Assembly (NCBI GenBank): GCA_027493525.1
Contig: JAOSKN010000001.1
Span: forward strand, 124,001-188,000
Direction of reading: 5' to 3'
Origin: Planctomycetota bacterium
GTDB lineage: Bacteria; Planctomycetota; SZUA-567; H5-PLA8
Length of the DNA: 64,000 bases
Made by a program: the position numbers and the translations under genes
Shown: positions 1-9,269 of the stretch, piece after piece
How the letters are laid out: each line of letters opens with the position of its first letter
How positions within the stretch are numbered: the first letter of the stretch is position 1
Notes under the pieces: generated by a model
What the model was told of the DNA's origin: nothing
What the model saw: only the letters and a program-made list of their open reading frames with translations
Database searches by the model: none

Positions 1-566
1 GTCGAAGGCCACCACGCGCCGGCATCCGAGGCGAACCAGGTGGTCGGCGAGCGTGCGCCCGGCGTGCGGGAAGTCCGTCCAGCAGTGCGGGTCGTCGGGC
101 GTCTCTTTGTGCCGCCAGTTCACGCCCATCCAGGGGATGCGATAGCGCTTGAGGAACTCCAGCGTGGGGCGCTGTACGGAACCGAGAAAGAAGAAGCCGC
201 GGACCTGCTTCTCGCAAGCGAGGCGCTGCAGCGCGAATGGGTCCGAAAGATCCTCGATGAAAATCTGCAGGTCGTAGCCCAGGCGCTTGGCGCCGTGCGC
301 GAGTCCTTCGAGCTTCTGCGCCTGGAGCGTGGCGCTCAGGATGCCCCGCGAACTGGCGTTGGGGATCACGACGCCGAGGAGGCGGTTATCGCCCCGGCGC
401 AAGGCGCGCGCGGCGGTGTTGGGCCGGTAGCGCAGCGCCCCCGCGGCGGCGAGGACCTTCTTGCGCGCGGCCTCGCTGACGGCGCCCTCCCCGCCAGGAC
501 CCGGGCGACGGTGGATTTGCCTACGCCGGCGCGGCGGGCGATATCGACAATGCCAGGTCGGGTCAT
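1..566 (-). CDS. LacI-family transcriptional regulator (3' end outside window, apparent frameshift)
   Basis: The product is a DNA-binding repressor or activator with a sugar-binding-protein-like effector domain. Translation from the ATG at 566 gives a LacI helix-turn-helix (IVDIARRAGVGKSTVARVLAG). After about 26 codons the frame degenerates, while the next frame continues the family perfectly (EGAVSEAARKKVLAAAG, then LGVVIPNASSRGILSAT and YRIPWMGVNWRHKE) to the window edge. Adding one base to the C4 run at 489-492 rejoins the two, so either a base is missing in the assembly or the gene is broken. A 14-bp palindrome 13 bp upstream of the ATG is a likely autoregulatory operator. The ligand cannot be told. 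The family assignment is certain; the intactness of the gene is not. Confidence 0.88.
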
Positions 567-578
567 GGGCTCCTCGAC

Positions 579-592
579 TGGGAACGTTCCCA
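579..592. promoter_or_regulatory. Palindromic LacI-type operator
   Basis: TGGGAACGTTCCCA is a perfect 14-bp palindrome with the central CG typical of LacI-family operators. It is close to the TGGGAGCGCTCCCA class known for some sugar regulators. It lies 13 bp upstream of the lacI-type start codon and about 195 bp upstream of fbp. Autoregulation is inferred from position. Confidence 0.7.
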
Positions 593-786
593 AATTTACC
601 CCGCGCCCCGTCCCAACGCAAGAAGATTCCAATGTCTCACGCGCCCGGCGCCCTCCGCCGCCCCCTGCCCCCGAGCTCGTAAGGAGTTACGCACCCGCGC
701 CGGACGGCGCGTTTTGACCTTTGCCATCCCGGCGACCGCGATACGCTCATGGCGGTTGGGTTGCCCAGCCAGGAGGATCCGCCCGC

Positions 787-1812
787 ATGCCGCACAACCT
801 CACCTTCCACGACAAGATCACGACCATCGAACGGCATTTCCTGGACGAGCAGAAGGCGCACCCCGAAGCAACCGGCGAACTGACCCAGATCCTGTACGAC
901 CTGGCCCTGGCCGGTAAGATGATCGCGAGCAAGACGATCCAGGCGGGGCTCGCCGATATCCTGGGCGCCACCGGCTCCCGGAACGTGCAGGGCGAGACCG
1001 TCCAGAAACTCGACCAGTTCGCCGACGAGACCATCTTCCGGCTCAACGACCACACCGGCCGGCTGGCGTGCATGGCCAGCGAGGAGCAGGATGAACTGAT
1101 CCCCATTCCGGAAAAGTACCCGAAGGGCCGCTACGTCCTGCTTTACGACCCGCTCGACGGGAGCAGCAATATCGACGTGAACGTCTCGGTCGGTTCGATC
1201 TTCGCGATCTACCGGCGCAAGACCCCGGAAGGCACGCCCGGCACGCTCGAGGACTGCCTGCAACCGGGCCGCAAGCTCGTCGCGGCAGGATACGTGATCT
1301 ACGGTTCGAGCACCATGCTCGTCTACACCACCGGCAACGGCGTCCACGGCTTCACGCTCAACCGCATGCTCGGCGAATTCCTGCTCTCGCACCCGAACAT
1401 CAAGATGCCGGCCAAGCCCAAGTATTACAGCGTGAACCAAGCCTACGAGCCCTACTGGTCTCCGGGCGTGCTGCAATACGTGCGCTGGCTGCAAACGGGC
1501 GAGAATAATCTTTCCCTGCGCTATATCGGCTCGCTGGTCGCCGACTTCCACCGCAACCTGCTCGCCGGAGGCCTGTTCTGCTACCCCGCCGACCGGAAGG
1601 ATCCCAAGAAACCCGGCGGCAAGCTGCGCCTGCTCTACGAAGCCGCGCCGCTGGCGTTCATCGCCGAACAGGCCGGCGGCTACGCTACCAACGGGCATTC
1701 GGGAATCCTGGACCTCGAGCCCACCAAGCTCCACCAGCGCGTGCCCCTGTTCATTGGCGACAAGAAGCTGGCGGAGAAGGCCGAGGAATACATCGCGAAG
1801 TTCGACAAGTAG
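787..1812 (+). CDS. fbp: Class I fructose-1,6-bisphosphatase
   Basis: This cytoplasmic enzyme hydrolyses fructose-1,6-bisphosphate to fructose-6-phosphate and phosphate, the irreversible step of gluconeogenesis. The 341-residue product has the usual class I length. It carries the metal-binding loop [12 protein letters not shown] starting at Asp121, preceded by the EEQDELI acidic segment, and the family-typical CYPADRK and [17 protein letters not shown] stretches near the C-terminus. The start at 787 is chosen because AGGAGG lies at 771-776; a start 66 bp further upstream has no such site and adds residues foreign to the family. It is transcribed away from the lacI-type gene. Whether that regulator controls it is unknown. 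Confidence 0.97.
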   Translation: MPHNLTFHDKITTIERHFLDEQKAHPEATGELTQILYDLALAGKMIASKTIQAGLADILGATGSRNVQGETVQKLDQFADETIFRLNDHTGRLACMASEEQDELIPIPEKYPKGRYVLLYDPLDGSSNIDVNVSVGSIFAIYRRKTPEGTPGTLEDCLQPGRKLVAAGYVIYGSSTMLVYTTGNGVHGFTLNRMLGEFLLSHPNIKMPAKPKYYSVNQAYEPYWSPGVLQYVRWLQTGENNLSLRYIGSLVADFHRNLLAGGLFCYPADRKDPKKPGGKLRLLYEAAPLAFIAEQAGGYATNGHSGILDLEPTKLHQRVPLFIGDKKLAEKAEEYIAKFDK

Positions 1813-2065
1813 GCCGCTCGAAAAACCATCCGAAATCGGCAATCCGGGCAGGGCGCCACTCCGTCTTATCCCTTGGCGTACGCATGCGGACTCTCTACTC
1901 GACCAGCCGCGCGGCTTGGCGCGAGCGATCTCGTTTCCAATTCTTTCCGAGACTCGTACTCGTGATTTGACTGCGCCGGCTCGTAATTGGGCCCAATCGG
2001 CATCGGACCGCGCGGCGCAAGCGGTGTAGTCCAAGGCGAGTGCGTCATGCCACGGAGTCAAGCCG

Positions 2066-3405
2066 ATGCGCATACCCGTTTGGGGATTTCTTCCGGCCTT
2101 GGCTTTTCTTTCGCTCCCTTTGCGCGCGGAAGAAAGCCAAGCGCCGCAGCCTATTCCAATCGCAGTCGTCAAGACCTGGGGCGAACTGCGCCGCCAACCC
2201 GCCCTGAAACTGGAGGGCGATGCCGGCACGGTACGCCTGGGACTGGAGGCCGCGTCCGGTCCTCAAGGCTCCCAGCCGCTGCTTTACGCACTGGTGGAGA
2301 CCATGCGGAGCGACCTGCGCCTGCTCGACCTTGACGACTGCCCGCTGAACCTCCGAGTCCAGATTCCAGGCGCCATAATCGTAGAGTCCAAACAAAACGC
2401 GGACCGTCTTAGGGGGTCCGATTACCCGGAACTCGCCCGCTGCCTGTTTGCTCAACCCATCCCGATTGCTGCCGTGGGAACTCACGCCATCCAACTCAGG
2501 GATCCATTGGGGCAAGTTCTGGCCCAGGGAGCCGTCAAGGGCCGGATGGAACTCGACCACGCTTGGTCGGCCTTTGAACCACCCACCGAGGAAGAAGAGC
2601 GACTCGAGGCCACGGAATCCCTGGTCGAATCCGTCTCCTTGAGCAGAAGAGGCGCCGCTTATCCCAGCCTGCCCTTACATGCCTTGATGATGGAGGCTCA
2701 ATTCAAGGGCGGGAAATGGGAGACGAACGTGACCGATCAAGAGCTTCTGCCTTCGCTTCATTTATCCGCGCCCCAGCAAGAGGCCCTCGCGCCTTTTGAA
2801 CCGCGGATGGAGGAACGCCTTGCCCGCCTGTTCGACGGTCTCGGAGACAGCGCGTACGAGACACGCGAACAAGCAGAACTCGACCTCAGGGCCTTGGGGC
2901 CGGCCATCAAAGCGCGCCTGAAAACAGAAGCGGAACGTACCCAGGATCCCGAAGTCGGCGTGCGGCTTGGCCGGCTGCTGGCGCGATGGGCCCCCAGCTT
3001 ACCGTCAGCTTCGACGGCGGGCTGCTCAGCCTGCGTTTCAGGGCGCCTCAGCCGATGGAGAGCGCCTGCAGTAATTTCCTCGCTCGGTGGTGGCTCAACG
3101 GCAAGCCCATCCAACTTGCTGCCAATCAGAAATTTGTTACCGAGGATGGTGGACTCATGAGAGCCCTTCTGACCTACCGGGACGCGCAATTGAAACTGCG
3201 CTGGGATCCTGCATCCCTGGGGGTGCAGCCCGGCGACGTCGTGGAAGTGGAAGTCCTCTATTGTCCTTACGGATGGATGTTTCCTGACGAGTTGTCGGAA
3301 GGGTGGGAAGCCTACTATGATGCCGGTTTCGAAACGCCGAGCTTTCCCTTCTGTTCGAATCGGGCCCGGTACGTATTCCCCAGGCAGGCCGAAGCCAAGC
3401 CCTGA
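2066..3405 (+). CDS. Secreted HEAT-like protein with apparent frameshift
   Basis: Function unknown. The first frame (2066-3160) begins with a signal peptide (MRIPVWGFLPALAFLSLPLRA). Around 2800-2985 it has a segment of a type common in planctomycete secreted proteins (AYETREQAELDLRALG...RLGRLLARW), resembling one HEAT or armadillo helix pair. After that it turns into low-quality sequence, while a second frame (from about 2986 to 3405) reads well as a beta-rich domain (LTVSFDGGLLSLRF...). Adding one C to the C5 run at 2991-2995 joins the frames as RWAPQLTVSF. The natural product is therefore probably a single protein of about 446 residues. A CGGAGT sequence precedes the start. It is convergent with the following minus-strand gene. 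Confidence 0.6.
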
Positions 3406-3414
3406 ACGCCGATC

Positions 3415-4881
3415 TCACGGCCCGCTTGCGCGGCCCAGGTCGTTCGGCCCGGTGGTCTGGAGCACTTCGAAATCCGAACCCTTGAAGCGCTCCAGGGCCT
3501 TCATCGCCGGCACGTCGATGCGCGGATCCGGCGGGCAGGCGATGTCCCAATCGCGGCCGTTGTCGCAGCAGATCATGCCGTATTTCTGGAGCCCCCGCGC
3601 AATAGCGAGCGCGTGCTTGGGCAGGCCTTCGAGGTTCGCCGTCGCCTTGAGCCGGAAGCGCTGCCCCATCGCGGGGATCAGCTTGTCGTCGGTCCGGCCG
3701 GCGTGGTGCGTGGCCGGGTAGAGGTACTCCCTGCGCGTGCGCGCGAAGGTCACGCGCAGCGCGTGCTCGACCATGCCGCGTTCGAGTTCGTCGTACCGTG
3801 CGATGCCCACGAAGAGCGGGCAGCCGGCCGCGTCGGCGCTGGTCCAACCTTCCCTGCGCAGGCGGTTCGAGCGCAGGTTCCAGGTGGCCGTGCACCCGGT
3901 CGTCCAGCCGTCCGGGTTCTTCCGCATGTGGTAAAACTCATAGAGCATCATGTTCGCGGGATCGATGACGTACGCGTGCCGGTCGCCCTCGCCGGTCGTC
4001 TGGGCCGTGGCCAGATCCGGGTGACCCTTCCTCCAATACTCCGGCCAGCCCTGGATCGGCGTGTTGTCCGGAACCGGGAATGGGCCGGGATCGGACTCGC
4101 GCGGATACTCGAGGATCTTCACCTCGATCCTCGGCTGCCCGGGCGGAACGATGACCCAGTTGTGCCCGAAGTCCACATGCAGCGCGATCCCCGCGCCGAT
4201 GGCCGCGATCATCGCTTCGGAGTCCGGATGGACGGGGTTCTTCAAAACGTCCTCGTTCCAGGGATTATTGGGCGGGAAGAGTTGCAGACACGAGAGGATC
4301 GCGTCGGATTCGGGGGTATTGAAGAGGATCGGCTTATCGAACTTCGGCAGCGGCGGCAGCGGCCGACCGGCGTGGTTGACGCCAGGCCCCGGGACGGGCG
4401 CCGGAGCGGCCGCGGGCTTCACCGGAGCCGGGTCCGGCGTAGCCGCGGGTTCGGACTTGGGAATGCGCGCCAAGAGCGCGCCGGCCTCCTTGGCCAGAGC
4501 CGAGTCCTTGCGGCTGGCCTCCAGCCCGCAGGCTTCGGCATCCGCATAGAGTTTCTCATCCAGGCAGTAGCGCGCGACGGCCAGGAGCGCCGCGCCATCT
4601 TCCGCGCATGCGCGGCCGGCCTGCGCGAGGTCCGCGGCGGCGAGGTCCTTCCACGCCAGCGGCAACCGGTTGCCCTGCGCTTCCACCGTGAGCGCCTCCG
4701 CGTCGGCGGAGACGAGCTTCGCGCGCGTCTTTTCGCCCAGGATTTTCACATATGCGGTGGGGCGCGCGCCGCGCTTCAGCGCGGCCACGATCAGTCTTTC
4801 GACCTCCTGCCGGGGCGACGGGGCCTCCGCGGCGAATAGCGCCGGAACGGCCAGGAGCAGCAGCGTCCACGCGGGCTTCAT
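3415..4881 (-). CDS. Secreted protein of unknown function, paralog of the gene just upstream
   Basis: This 488-residue protein has a signal peptide (MKPAWTLLLLAVPALFAAEA). An N-terminal segment of about 100 residues resembles short domains seen in planctomycete exported proteins. After a Pro/Ala linker comes a conserved domain of about 310 residues with the motifs NPWNEDVL, ESDPGPFPVPDN, GDRHAYVID, GWTSADAAGCPLF, RTRREYLYPATHHAG and AMGQRFRLKA. I recognise this motif set as a conserved bacterial family but know no assigned reaction. The conserved His and Asp residues could suit an enzyme or a sugar-binding role; that is a guess. Its ATG overlaps the stop of the upstream paralog (ATGA at 4878-4881), so the two are translationally coupled. 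Confidence 0.8.
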   Translation of the reverse strand: MKPAWTLLLLAVPALFAAEAPSPRQEVERLIVAALKRGARPTAYVKILGEKTRAKLVSADAEALTVEAQGNRLPLAWKDLAAADLAQAGRACAEDGAALLAVARYCLDEKLYADAEACGLEASRKDSALAKEAGALLARIPKSEPAATPDPAPVKPAAAPAPVPGPGVNHAGRPLPPLPKFDKPILFNTPESDAILSCLQLFPPNNPWNEDVLKNPVHPDSEAMIAAIGAGIALHVDFGHNWVIVPPGQPRIEVKILEYPRESDPGPFPVPDNTPIQGWPEYWRKGHPDLATAQTTGEGDRHAYVIDPANMMLYEFYHMRKNPDGWTTGCTATWNLRSNRLRREGWTSADAAGCPLFVGIARYDELERGMVEHALRVTFARTRREYLYPATHHAGRTDDKLIPAMGQRFRLKATANLEGLPKHALAIARGLQKYGMICCDNGRDWDIACPPDPRIDVPAMKALERFKGSDFEVLQTTGPNDLGRASGP

Positions 4882-6422
4882 CGCGCGCCTCCGCGGCCCA
4901 GATCGTTGGGCCCGGTGGTCTGGACGACCTCAAAGTCCTGGCCCTTGATCCGGCCCAGGGTTTTCAGCGCGCCGATATTGAAGCGATGGTCGGCGGTCGC
5001 GCTCATGAACCAGTTGCTGCCGTTGTCGGCGACGATAAGGCCGTACTTCTTCAGCGCCTTGGCGACGGCGAGCGCCTGCGGCGGCAGTCCGTCCAGGTTC
5101 ACGTCGGCCTTCAGGCGCAGCCGCTGCCCCATCGCGGGCCAGCTCTTGTCGGTCGTCGCGCCGGCATGGTGCGTGGCGGGATAGATGTATTCCTTGCGGG
5201 TGCGGTCGAAGGTCACGCGAATCGCGTGCTCGACCATGCCGCGCTCGACTTCGTCGTAGCGGATCAGCCCGGGAAAGACGGGAAGCCCCGCCGCGTCGCT
5301 GCTCGTCCAGCCGTCGGGCCGAAGCTTGTTGCCGGTCAGGTCGAAGAGCGCCGCGCAGCCGGCCGTCCAGCCGGCATCGGTCTTCGTCAGCGTGTAGAAC
5401 TCGAAGAGCTTCATGCCCGCCGCATCGAGCACGAGCGCGTGCCGGTCGCCGCCGGATTCGCGTTGAAAAGCGAGCAGCGACTCGAGGGAGCCGTTGCGCA
5501 GCCCTTCGGGCCAGCCCTCCACCGGGCAATTGTCCGGAATCGGATACGGGCCCTTGTCCGATTCCGAGGCGTAGCGCATCTTCGCCAGATCCACGCGCGC
5601 CTGGCCGGCCGGGACGCAGACGTAGGTGAAGCTGAAGTCCACGAAGATGCCCTTGGCCGGTGTGAGGTTCGCGAGCATCGCCTCCGAATCCGGCAGGACA
5701 GGGTTCTTCGAGATGTCCTCGTTCCAGGCGTTGTTGGAAGGAAAGACCGGCACGGCCGCGAGCACCGCGTCGCATTCGGGCGTGTTGTAGAGCAGCGGCT
5801 TGTCGAACGCCGGGAGCGGCGGCATGACTCGGCCTTCGTGGTTGACGCGCGAGGCCTGGGCGGCGGGCGCGCCGTTCGCCACGCCGGTCAGTTTGGCCAG
5901 ATCGGGCTTGGCCGGAGCGGACTCGGCAGCGGGATCCGCCACGGCCGGCGCAACGGGACTGGACGCGGGGAGCGGCGTGCGATCGGGCAGCCCGGCGAGC
6001 AACTCCGCCGTCTCCTTGCCCAGCGCCCGGTCGCGCTGCAATGTCAGCATGCACGCTTTTTCGACATGCTCGAAAAGTTTCAGCTCGAAGAAGCGCCGCG
6101 CGACCAGCAGCGTTTCGGAGCCGTCCTGGGAAACCTCCAGCGCCAGGTGCGCCTGCTCTTCAGCGCCGATCTCGGACCACGGCAGCGGGAGCGTGTTGCC
6201 TTTGGCCTGGACGGTAAGCGTCTTCTCGACGGCCGCTGAAACCTTGGCTCGGACCTTCTCGCCGAATACGGTCAGGTACGCGCTGGGGCGCTCGCCCGCC
6301 CCGACCTTCTTGATGATCAACGCCCGAAGTTGCGCGGAGAGTTCGGAGCCGGCGGCTTCCGCAAAAGCATCATCCTGGTACAGAATGAGAACCAGGATGC
6401 AAACGGAGGCGAGTGTTCGCAT
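4878..6422 (-). CDS. Secreted protein of unknown function, tandem paralog
   Basis: This is the first gene of a two-gene operon and is about 514 residues long from the chosen start. The start at 6422 places a hydrophobic export signal (MRTLASVCILVLILYQDDAFA) at the N-terminus; an ATG 54 bp upstream would add a charged extension. The domain order matches the downstream gene: a short N-terminal domain (VRAKVSAAVEKTLTVQAKG), an Ala/Pro linker, then the large conserved domain with NAWNEDIS, ESDKGPYPIPDN, GDRHALVLD, GWTSSDAAGLPVF, RTRKEYIYPATHHAG and ending TTGPNDLGRG. The pair arose by tandem duplication and has diverged moderately. A dyad at 6449-6473 in the leader may regulate both. Confidence 0.8.
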   Translation of the reverse strand: MRTLASVCILVLILYQDDAFAEAAGSELSAQLRALIIKKVGAGERPSAYLTVFGEKVRAKVSAAVEKTLTVQAKGNTLPLPWSEIGAEEQAHLALEVSQDGSETLLVARRFFELKLFEHVEKACMLTLQRDRALGKETAELLAGLPDRTPLPASSPVAPAVADPAAESAPAKPDLAKLTGVANGAPAAQASRVNHEGRVMPPLPAFDKPLLYNTPECDAVLAAVPVFPSNNAWNEDISKNPVLPDSEAMLANLTPAKGIFVDFSFTYVCVPAGQARVDLAKMRYASESDKGPYPIPDNCPVEGWPEGLRNGSLESLLAFQRESGGDRHALVLDAAGMKLFEFYTLTKTDAGWTAGCAALFDLTGNKLRPDGWTSSDAAGLPVFPGLIRYDEVERGMVEHAIRVTFDRTRKEYIYPATHHAGATTDKSWPAMGQRLRLKADVNLDGLPPQALAVAKALKKYGLIVADNGSNWFMSATADHRFNIGALKTLGRIKGQDFEVVQTTGPNDLGRGGAR

Positions 6423-6448
6423 GCGCCGCGGGTCTCCCTGACAGGATA

Positions 6449-6473
6449 AACGTTTTCCATACCTGGAAACGTT
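6449..6473. promoter_or_regulatory. Inverted repeat upstream of the paralog operon
   Basis: AACGTTTTCCA (6449-6459) faces TGGAAACGTT (6464-6473) across a 4-bp centre, with one unpaired T. Each arm contains AACGTT, the core of the palindrome at 579-592, so this may be a pair of sites for a LacI-type regulator. It could instead be an RNA hairpin, since it lies about 27 bp upstream of the preferred start. Confidence 0.4.
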
Positions 6474-6526
6474 CATGGGAATTGGTTTCTGTCCTTCGAA
6501 TCGAACAGTCTAGAAGGAATTTTATC

Positions 6527-6547
6527 CAGGTCCATACGCTGGACCTG
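6527..6547. repeat. Perfect 8-bp stem-loop between divergent genes
   Basis: CAGGTCCA and TGGACCTG are separated by TACGC. The position between divergent transcripts suits an operator; there is no T-run, so a terminator is unlikely. Confidence 0.35.
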
Positions 6548-6570
6548 ATGCGCGCCGGTGGCGCAGGTTG

Positions 6571-6598
6571 TTGACAGCGCCCGCTGCGGGCATAAGAG
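6571..6598 (+). promoter_or_regulatory. Candidate sigma-70 promoter
   Basis: A perfect TTGACA (6571-6576) is followed after 16 bp by TAAGAG (6593-6598); the -10 match is weak. The position fits transcription of the gene starting at 6662. Confidence 0.4.
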
Positions 6599-6661
6599 TT
6601 CAGTCAACCAGCGCTCGAGCCCGGTATGGGCTGTGATATCACCTGCCCAAGGCGGATGAAC

Positions 6662-7204
6662 ATGAGCCAAGCCGAATTACTGGAACGAGCCCGCGCGCTG
6701 GCCCAGCGTGTCCCCAATGAAGCCGCATGCCTGAAGACTTTGCTGAAGGAAGGCCACGACCGGAAGGCCGCGGCTGAGGCCGTTTCGCAGGTCTTCTCCG
6801 AGCGGCGTGAACGAAAACAGCGCGAGCGGCAATCCCTGGCGAAGATGGAGCAGGTCATGACGCGCATGCTGGAGGGCGAGCCGCTTGACGACCCTTCCCT
6901 CGCGGAGTTGCTGAAGGCCACGGCGCAGAAGCGGCGCGCCAAGCTCGAACAGGTCGTGTCCTCGTACCGGAAGCTGGTTTTCACCGCCGCGGCCTGCATC
7001 GTGGCGGCGCTGGGACTCCTGGCGTTTCAGCTCTGGGAAGTTCGCGCGAACCGCATGACGCGCGTGCACGTTATTTCGATCGTGGCGCCCCTGGGCGCCA
7101 TCGCCTACCTGACCCACAACCTGCGCCTGCTGCGCCATTACCGGGAGCGCCTGGAGCGGCTGCGCGCGCTGGCGGCGGAGTACGGCTGGTTCGCGGGCGG
7201 CTGA
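6662..7204 (+). CDS. Hypothetical protein with charged N-terminal helix and two membrane segments
   Basis: This 180-residue protein of unknown function has about 95 N-terminal residues that are strongly helical and charged (FSERRERKQRERQSLAKME), probably coiled coil. Two membrane segments follow (KLVFTAAACIVAALGLLAF and VHVISIVAPLGAIAYL), then a basic C-terminal tail. The ATG at 6662 is preferred over the one at 6656 because AAGGCGG (6649-6655) then sits 6 bp upstream. It is divergent from the paralog operon and convergent with rlmH. The cytoplasmic coiled coil with a hairpin membrane anchor suggests an oligomeric scaffold or regulatory role, which is inference only. Confidence 0.7.
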   Translation: MSQAELLERARALAQRVPNEAACLKTLLKEGHDRKAAAEAVSQVFSERRERKQRERQSLAKMEQVMTRMLEGEPLDDPSLAELLKATAQKRRAKLEQVVSSYRKLVFTAAACIVAALGLLAFQLWEVRANRMTRVHVISIVAPLGAIAYLTHNLRLLRHYRERLERLRALAAEYGWFAGG

Positions 7205-7213
7205 GCGCCGCGT

Positions 7214-7672
7214 TCAGTGGTGATACGGCTCGCCGCGCTGGATCGTCCGCGCGCGGTAGAGCTGCTCCAGCGCGATCGCGCGGCAGAGTTCGTGGTTGAA
7301 AGTGAGTTTCGAGAGGCCCAGCAGCGAACCGGCGCGCTTGGTCTCGGGGTCCAGCCCGTAGGCGCCGCCCAGCACCACGACAAGGCGACGGCACGCGCGG
7401 TTCTCGAGCTGCGACAGCTTGCGGGCCAGTTCGACGCTCGTGCACTGCGCGCCGCGTTCGTCGAGGATCCAGACGGTATCGCCGGGCAGGAGCGCCTCGC
7501 GCAGGCGCGCGCCTTCTTCGGCGGCGGCGCGCGAGGGTTCGGCGGCCTTCGCGGGCTTGACCTCGCGAAGCTCGAAAGGCCCGTAGCGCGCGAGCCTCGC
7601 GGCGTAGTCCTCGCAGAGCGCGCGCGCGGGCGCGCCGCGCAGCTTGCCGACGCAGAGCAGGACCAGCTTCAC
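7214..7672 (-). CDS. rlmH: 23S rRNA (pseudouridine-1915-N3)-methyltransferase RlmH
   Basis: This SPOUT-class methyltransferase methylates N3 of pseudouridine 1915 in helix 69 of 23S rRNA, using S-adenosylmethionine on assembled 70S ribosomes. At 152 residues it has the family length. The AdoMet-binding knot is visible as LVVVLGGAYGL, followed by SLSKLTF-type sequence (LLGLSKLTFNHELCRAIALEQLYRA) and the diagnostic C-terminus GEPYHH. One deviation is GGAYGL where GGADGH-like sequence is commoner. The gene lies 13 bp downstream of the ACT-domain gene on the same strand and is probably cotranscribed with it. Confidence 0.95.
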   Translation of the reverse strand: MKLVLLCVGKLRGAPARALCEDYAARLARYGPFELREVKPAKAAEPSRAAAEEGARLREALLPGDTVWILDERGAQCTSVELARKLSQLENRACRRLVVVLGGAYGLDPETKRAGSLLGLSKLTFNHELCRAIALEQLYRARTIQRGEPYHH

Positions 7673-7685
7673 GGTCCGCGCCGAT

Positions 7686-8081
7686 TCAACGCGCCAGGAC
7701 CTTGCGCGCCTTCTCGGTGTCGTTGACGCGCATCACGACCAGGCTTTTCCCGCCGCCGCCCGCGGTGCCGTAGGCATACTCGATGTTGACCTTCGACTTC
7801 GCCAGCCGCTCGGCCACCTTGGCCAGCACGCCGGGCTTGTCGGAGAGGCGCAGGCCCAGCACGTCCGTCTCCACCACCAACACGCCATGCTGCTCCAGGA
7901 GGTGGATCGCTTTGACCGGATTCGCGACGACCATGCGCACCACCGCGTGGTCCACGGTGTCCGAAACCGAGAAGGCCTGGATGTTGATCTTCTCCTTGGA
8001 GAACGACTCGCACAGCCGTTGCAGCACGCCGGGCTTGTTCTCCAGGAAGACGGACAACTGCTTGAAGACGACGACGGCCAT
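7686..8081 (-). CDS. Tandem ACT-domain regulatory protein
   Basis: This 131-residue protein consists of two ACT folds: residues about 5-65 (LSVFLENKPGVLQRLCESFS) and about 70-131 (LGLRLSDKPGVLAKVAERLA). ACT pairs bind amino acids and usually regulate amino-acid enzymes or transcription. With no catalytic or DNA-binding domain attached, this is a stand-alone sensor. The motif DKPGVL appears in both halves, consistent with internal duplication. It sits upstream of rlmH with a 13-bp gap. Its ligand and partner are unknown. A GGAGG-like sequence precedes the start. Confidence 0.9.
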   Translation of the reverse strand: MAVVVFKQLSVFLENKPGVLQRLCESFSKEKINIQAFSVSDTVDHAVVRMVVANPVKAIHLLEQHGVLVVETDVLGLRLSDKPGVLAKVAERLAKSKVNIEYAYGTAGGGGKSLVVMRVNDTEKARKVLAR

Positions 8082-8195
8082 GGGCTCCCTCCTTAGGCGG
8101 CGGGACGGCGGAGAAGCTTCCCGCAGCGCGGTTCGAATCGGGTGGCGAGTCTACGTAGGGTCGGCGGGATTGCAACGCACGAGCGGGCGGCGCGG

Positions 8196-8990
8196 CTATT
8201 TCTTGTCCGGATCCTCGATCGATTCTTCCTTGTAGATCAGGATCTCGCCCTTGGGCGTGCGGCGCATGCGCGCCGGCGGCGCGGCTTCGGGCTCAGTCTT
8301 CTTCTCTTCTTCAGGCTTGGCCTCGGGCTGGTCGAGGCCCATTTCCTTGGCGATGCGCGGCCCCTCGGGCTTGGTCTCCTCGATGGCCCGCGGCGGCGCG
8401 GGCTGCGGGGCTTCCGCGACCGGCGCCTTGGGCGCCTCTTCGGGCAGGGTCAGGTCGGCGACGGCGGCCGGGCCTTCCGCCCGCGGGCGCGCGACGGTCG
8501 ACTCGGGTTCGACGATCGCCACCCGCTTCGAGGTCTGCCCCAGGTCGATGGCGATGGCTTCGCCCGTGCCGGGATGGATCACATTGCCGTCGCGCGCCTG
8601 GAGCGCCCGGTCCAGCAAGCCTTCTCTTTTCGGCCCCTGGTCGATCGGCGTCATCACGTAGTGGAAGCTCACCTCGTCGTTGATGCGCATGGGCACCACG
8701 TTGTCGGCGAAGAACGAGAGCGGATCGAAACCGTACCACGGCGCGCGGACCTTTTCAGTCCGCACCAGCGTCTCGTACTTCTCCTGCCGCAGTTCGATCC
8801 GATAGGAACCGTAATGGGTGTAGTTGACGCGCACCGGCGTGCGTCCGACCACGCGGCGATTGATGGAGACCTCGGCGCCTTCGGGGATGCTCGTGACGGT
8901 CATCCCCCGGCTGGTGCAGCCGGCCGGAACCAAGGCCAGGAGCCCCACCGTCAGGGCCGCCAACCCTCGCAGCAATCCATGCGTTCGCAT
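8196..8990 (-). CDS. PEGA-domain lipoprotein
   Basis: This 264-residue lipoprotein starts with a signal peptide and lipobox (LALVPAGC, Cys25). It continues with a PEGA domain (TVTSIPEGAEVSINRRVVG, then TPVRVNYTHYGSYRIELRQE), a small fold found in surface proteins. The C-terminal half is a Pro/Glu/Ala-rich, low-complexity tail ending in an acidic-basic segment, probably extended through the envelope. The start at 8990 is chosen to place the signal sequence at the N-terminus; the longer reading adds 34 residues without a ribosome site. It acts presumably as an anchored surface or periplasmic binding module. Confidence 0.85.
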   Translation of the reverse strand: MRTHGLLRGLAALTVGLLALVPAGCTSRGMTVTSIPEGAEVSINRRVVGRTPVRVNYTHYGSYRIELRQEKYETLVRTEKVRAPWYGFDPLSFFADNVVPMRINDEVSFHYVMTPIDQGPKREGLLDRALQARDGNVIHPGTGEAIAIDLGQTSKRVAIVEPESTVARPRAEGPAAVADLTLPEEAPKAPVAEAPQPAPPRAIEETKPEGPRIAKEMGLDQPEAKPEEEKKTEPEAAPPARMRRTPKGEILIYKEESIEDPDKK

Positions 8991-9269
8991 CGGCTTCAAG
9001 ACGCTCGCCAACCCCAGTCCCTTGAACGAATTGCACTCGAGCAGCAAGCGGGCAAGTCTAGACGCTGTGCGCGGATTTGTCGAGCCTTCCACGCATCCCG
9101 ACCTGCTTAGGTCTTGGTATCGGACAAGTTACAGAAAAACTTAAGCCCCGAGCCAGGCCCGAACCCACCCGCGCCGGCGCTTGCCTGTGCCGGAATGATC
9201 TTCGTCGCGGCATGCCTGCACCCTTATATTCCTGTTGGCTTGCCCCTGTGGAGGTTCGAGAGCCCTGCC

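Noticed and set aside
714..745. A sigma-70 promoter for fbp based on TTGACC at 714-719
   Set aside because: No acceptable -10 lies at 16-18 bp; the nearest candidate is 20 bp away.
2986..3405. An independent small gene or programmed frameshift in the HEAT-like region
   Set aside because: No slippery heptamer or stimulatory structure is evident, and restoring one base to the C run gives a continuous product, so error or decay is simpler.
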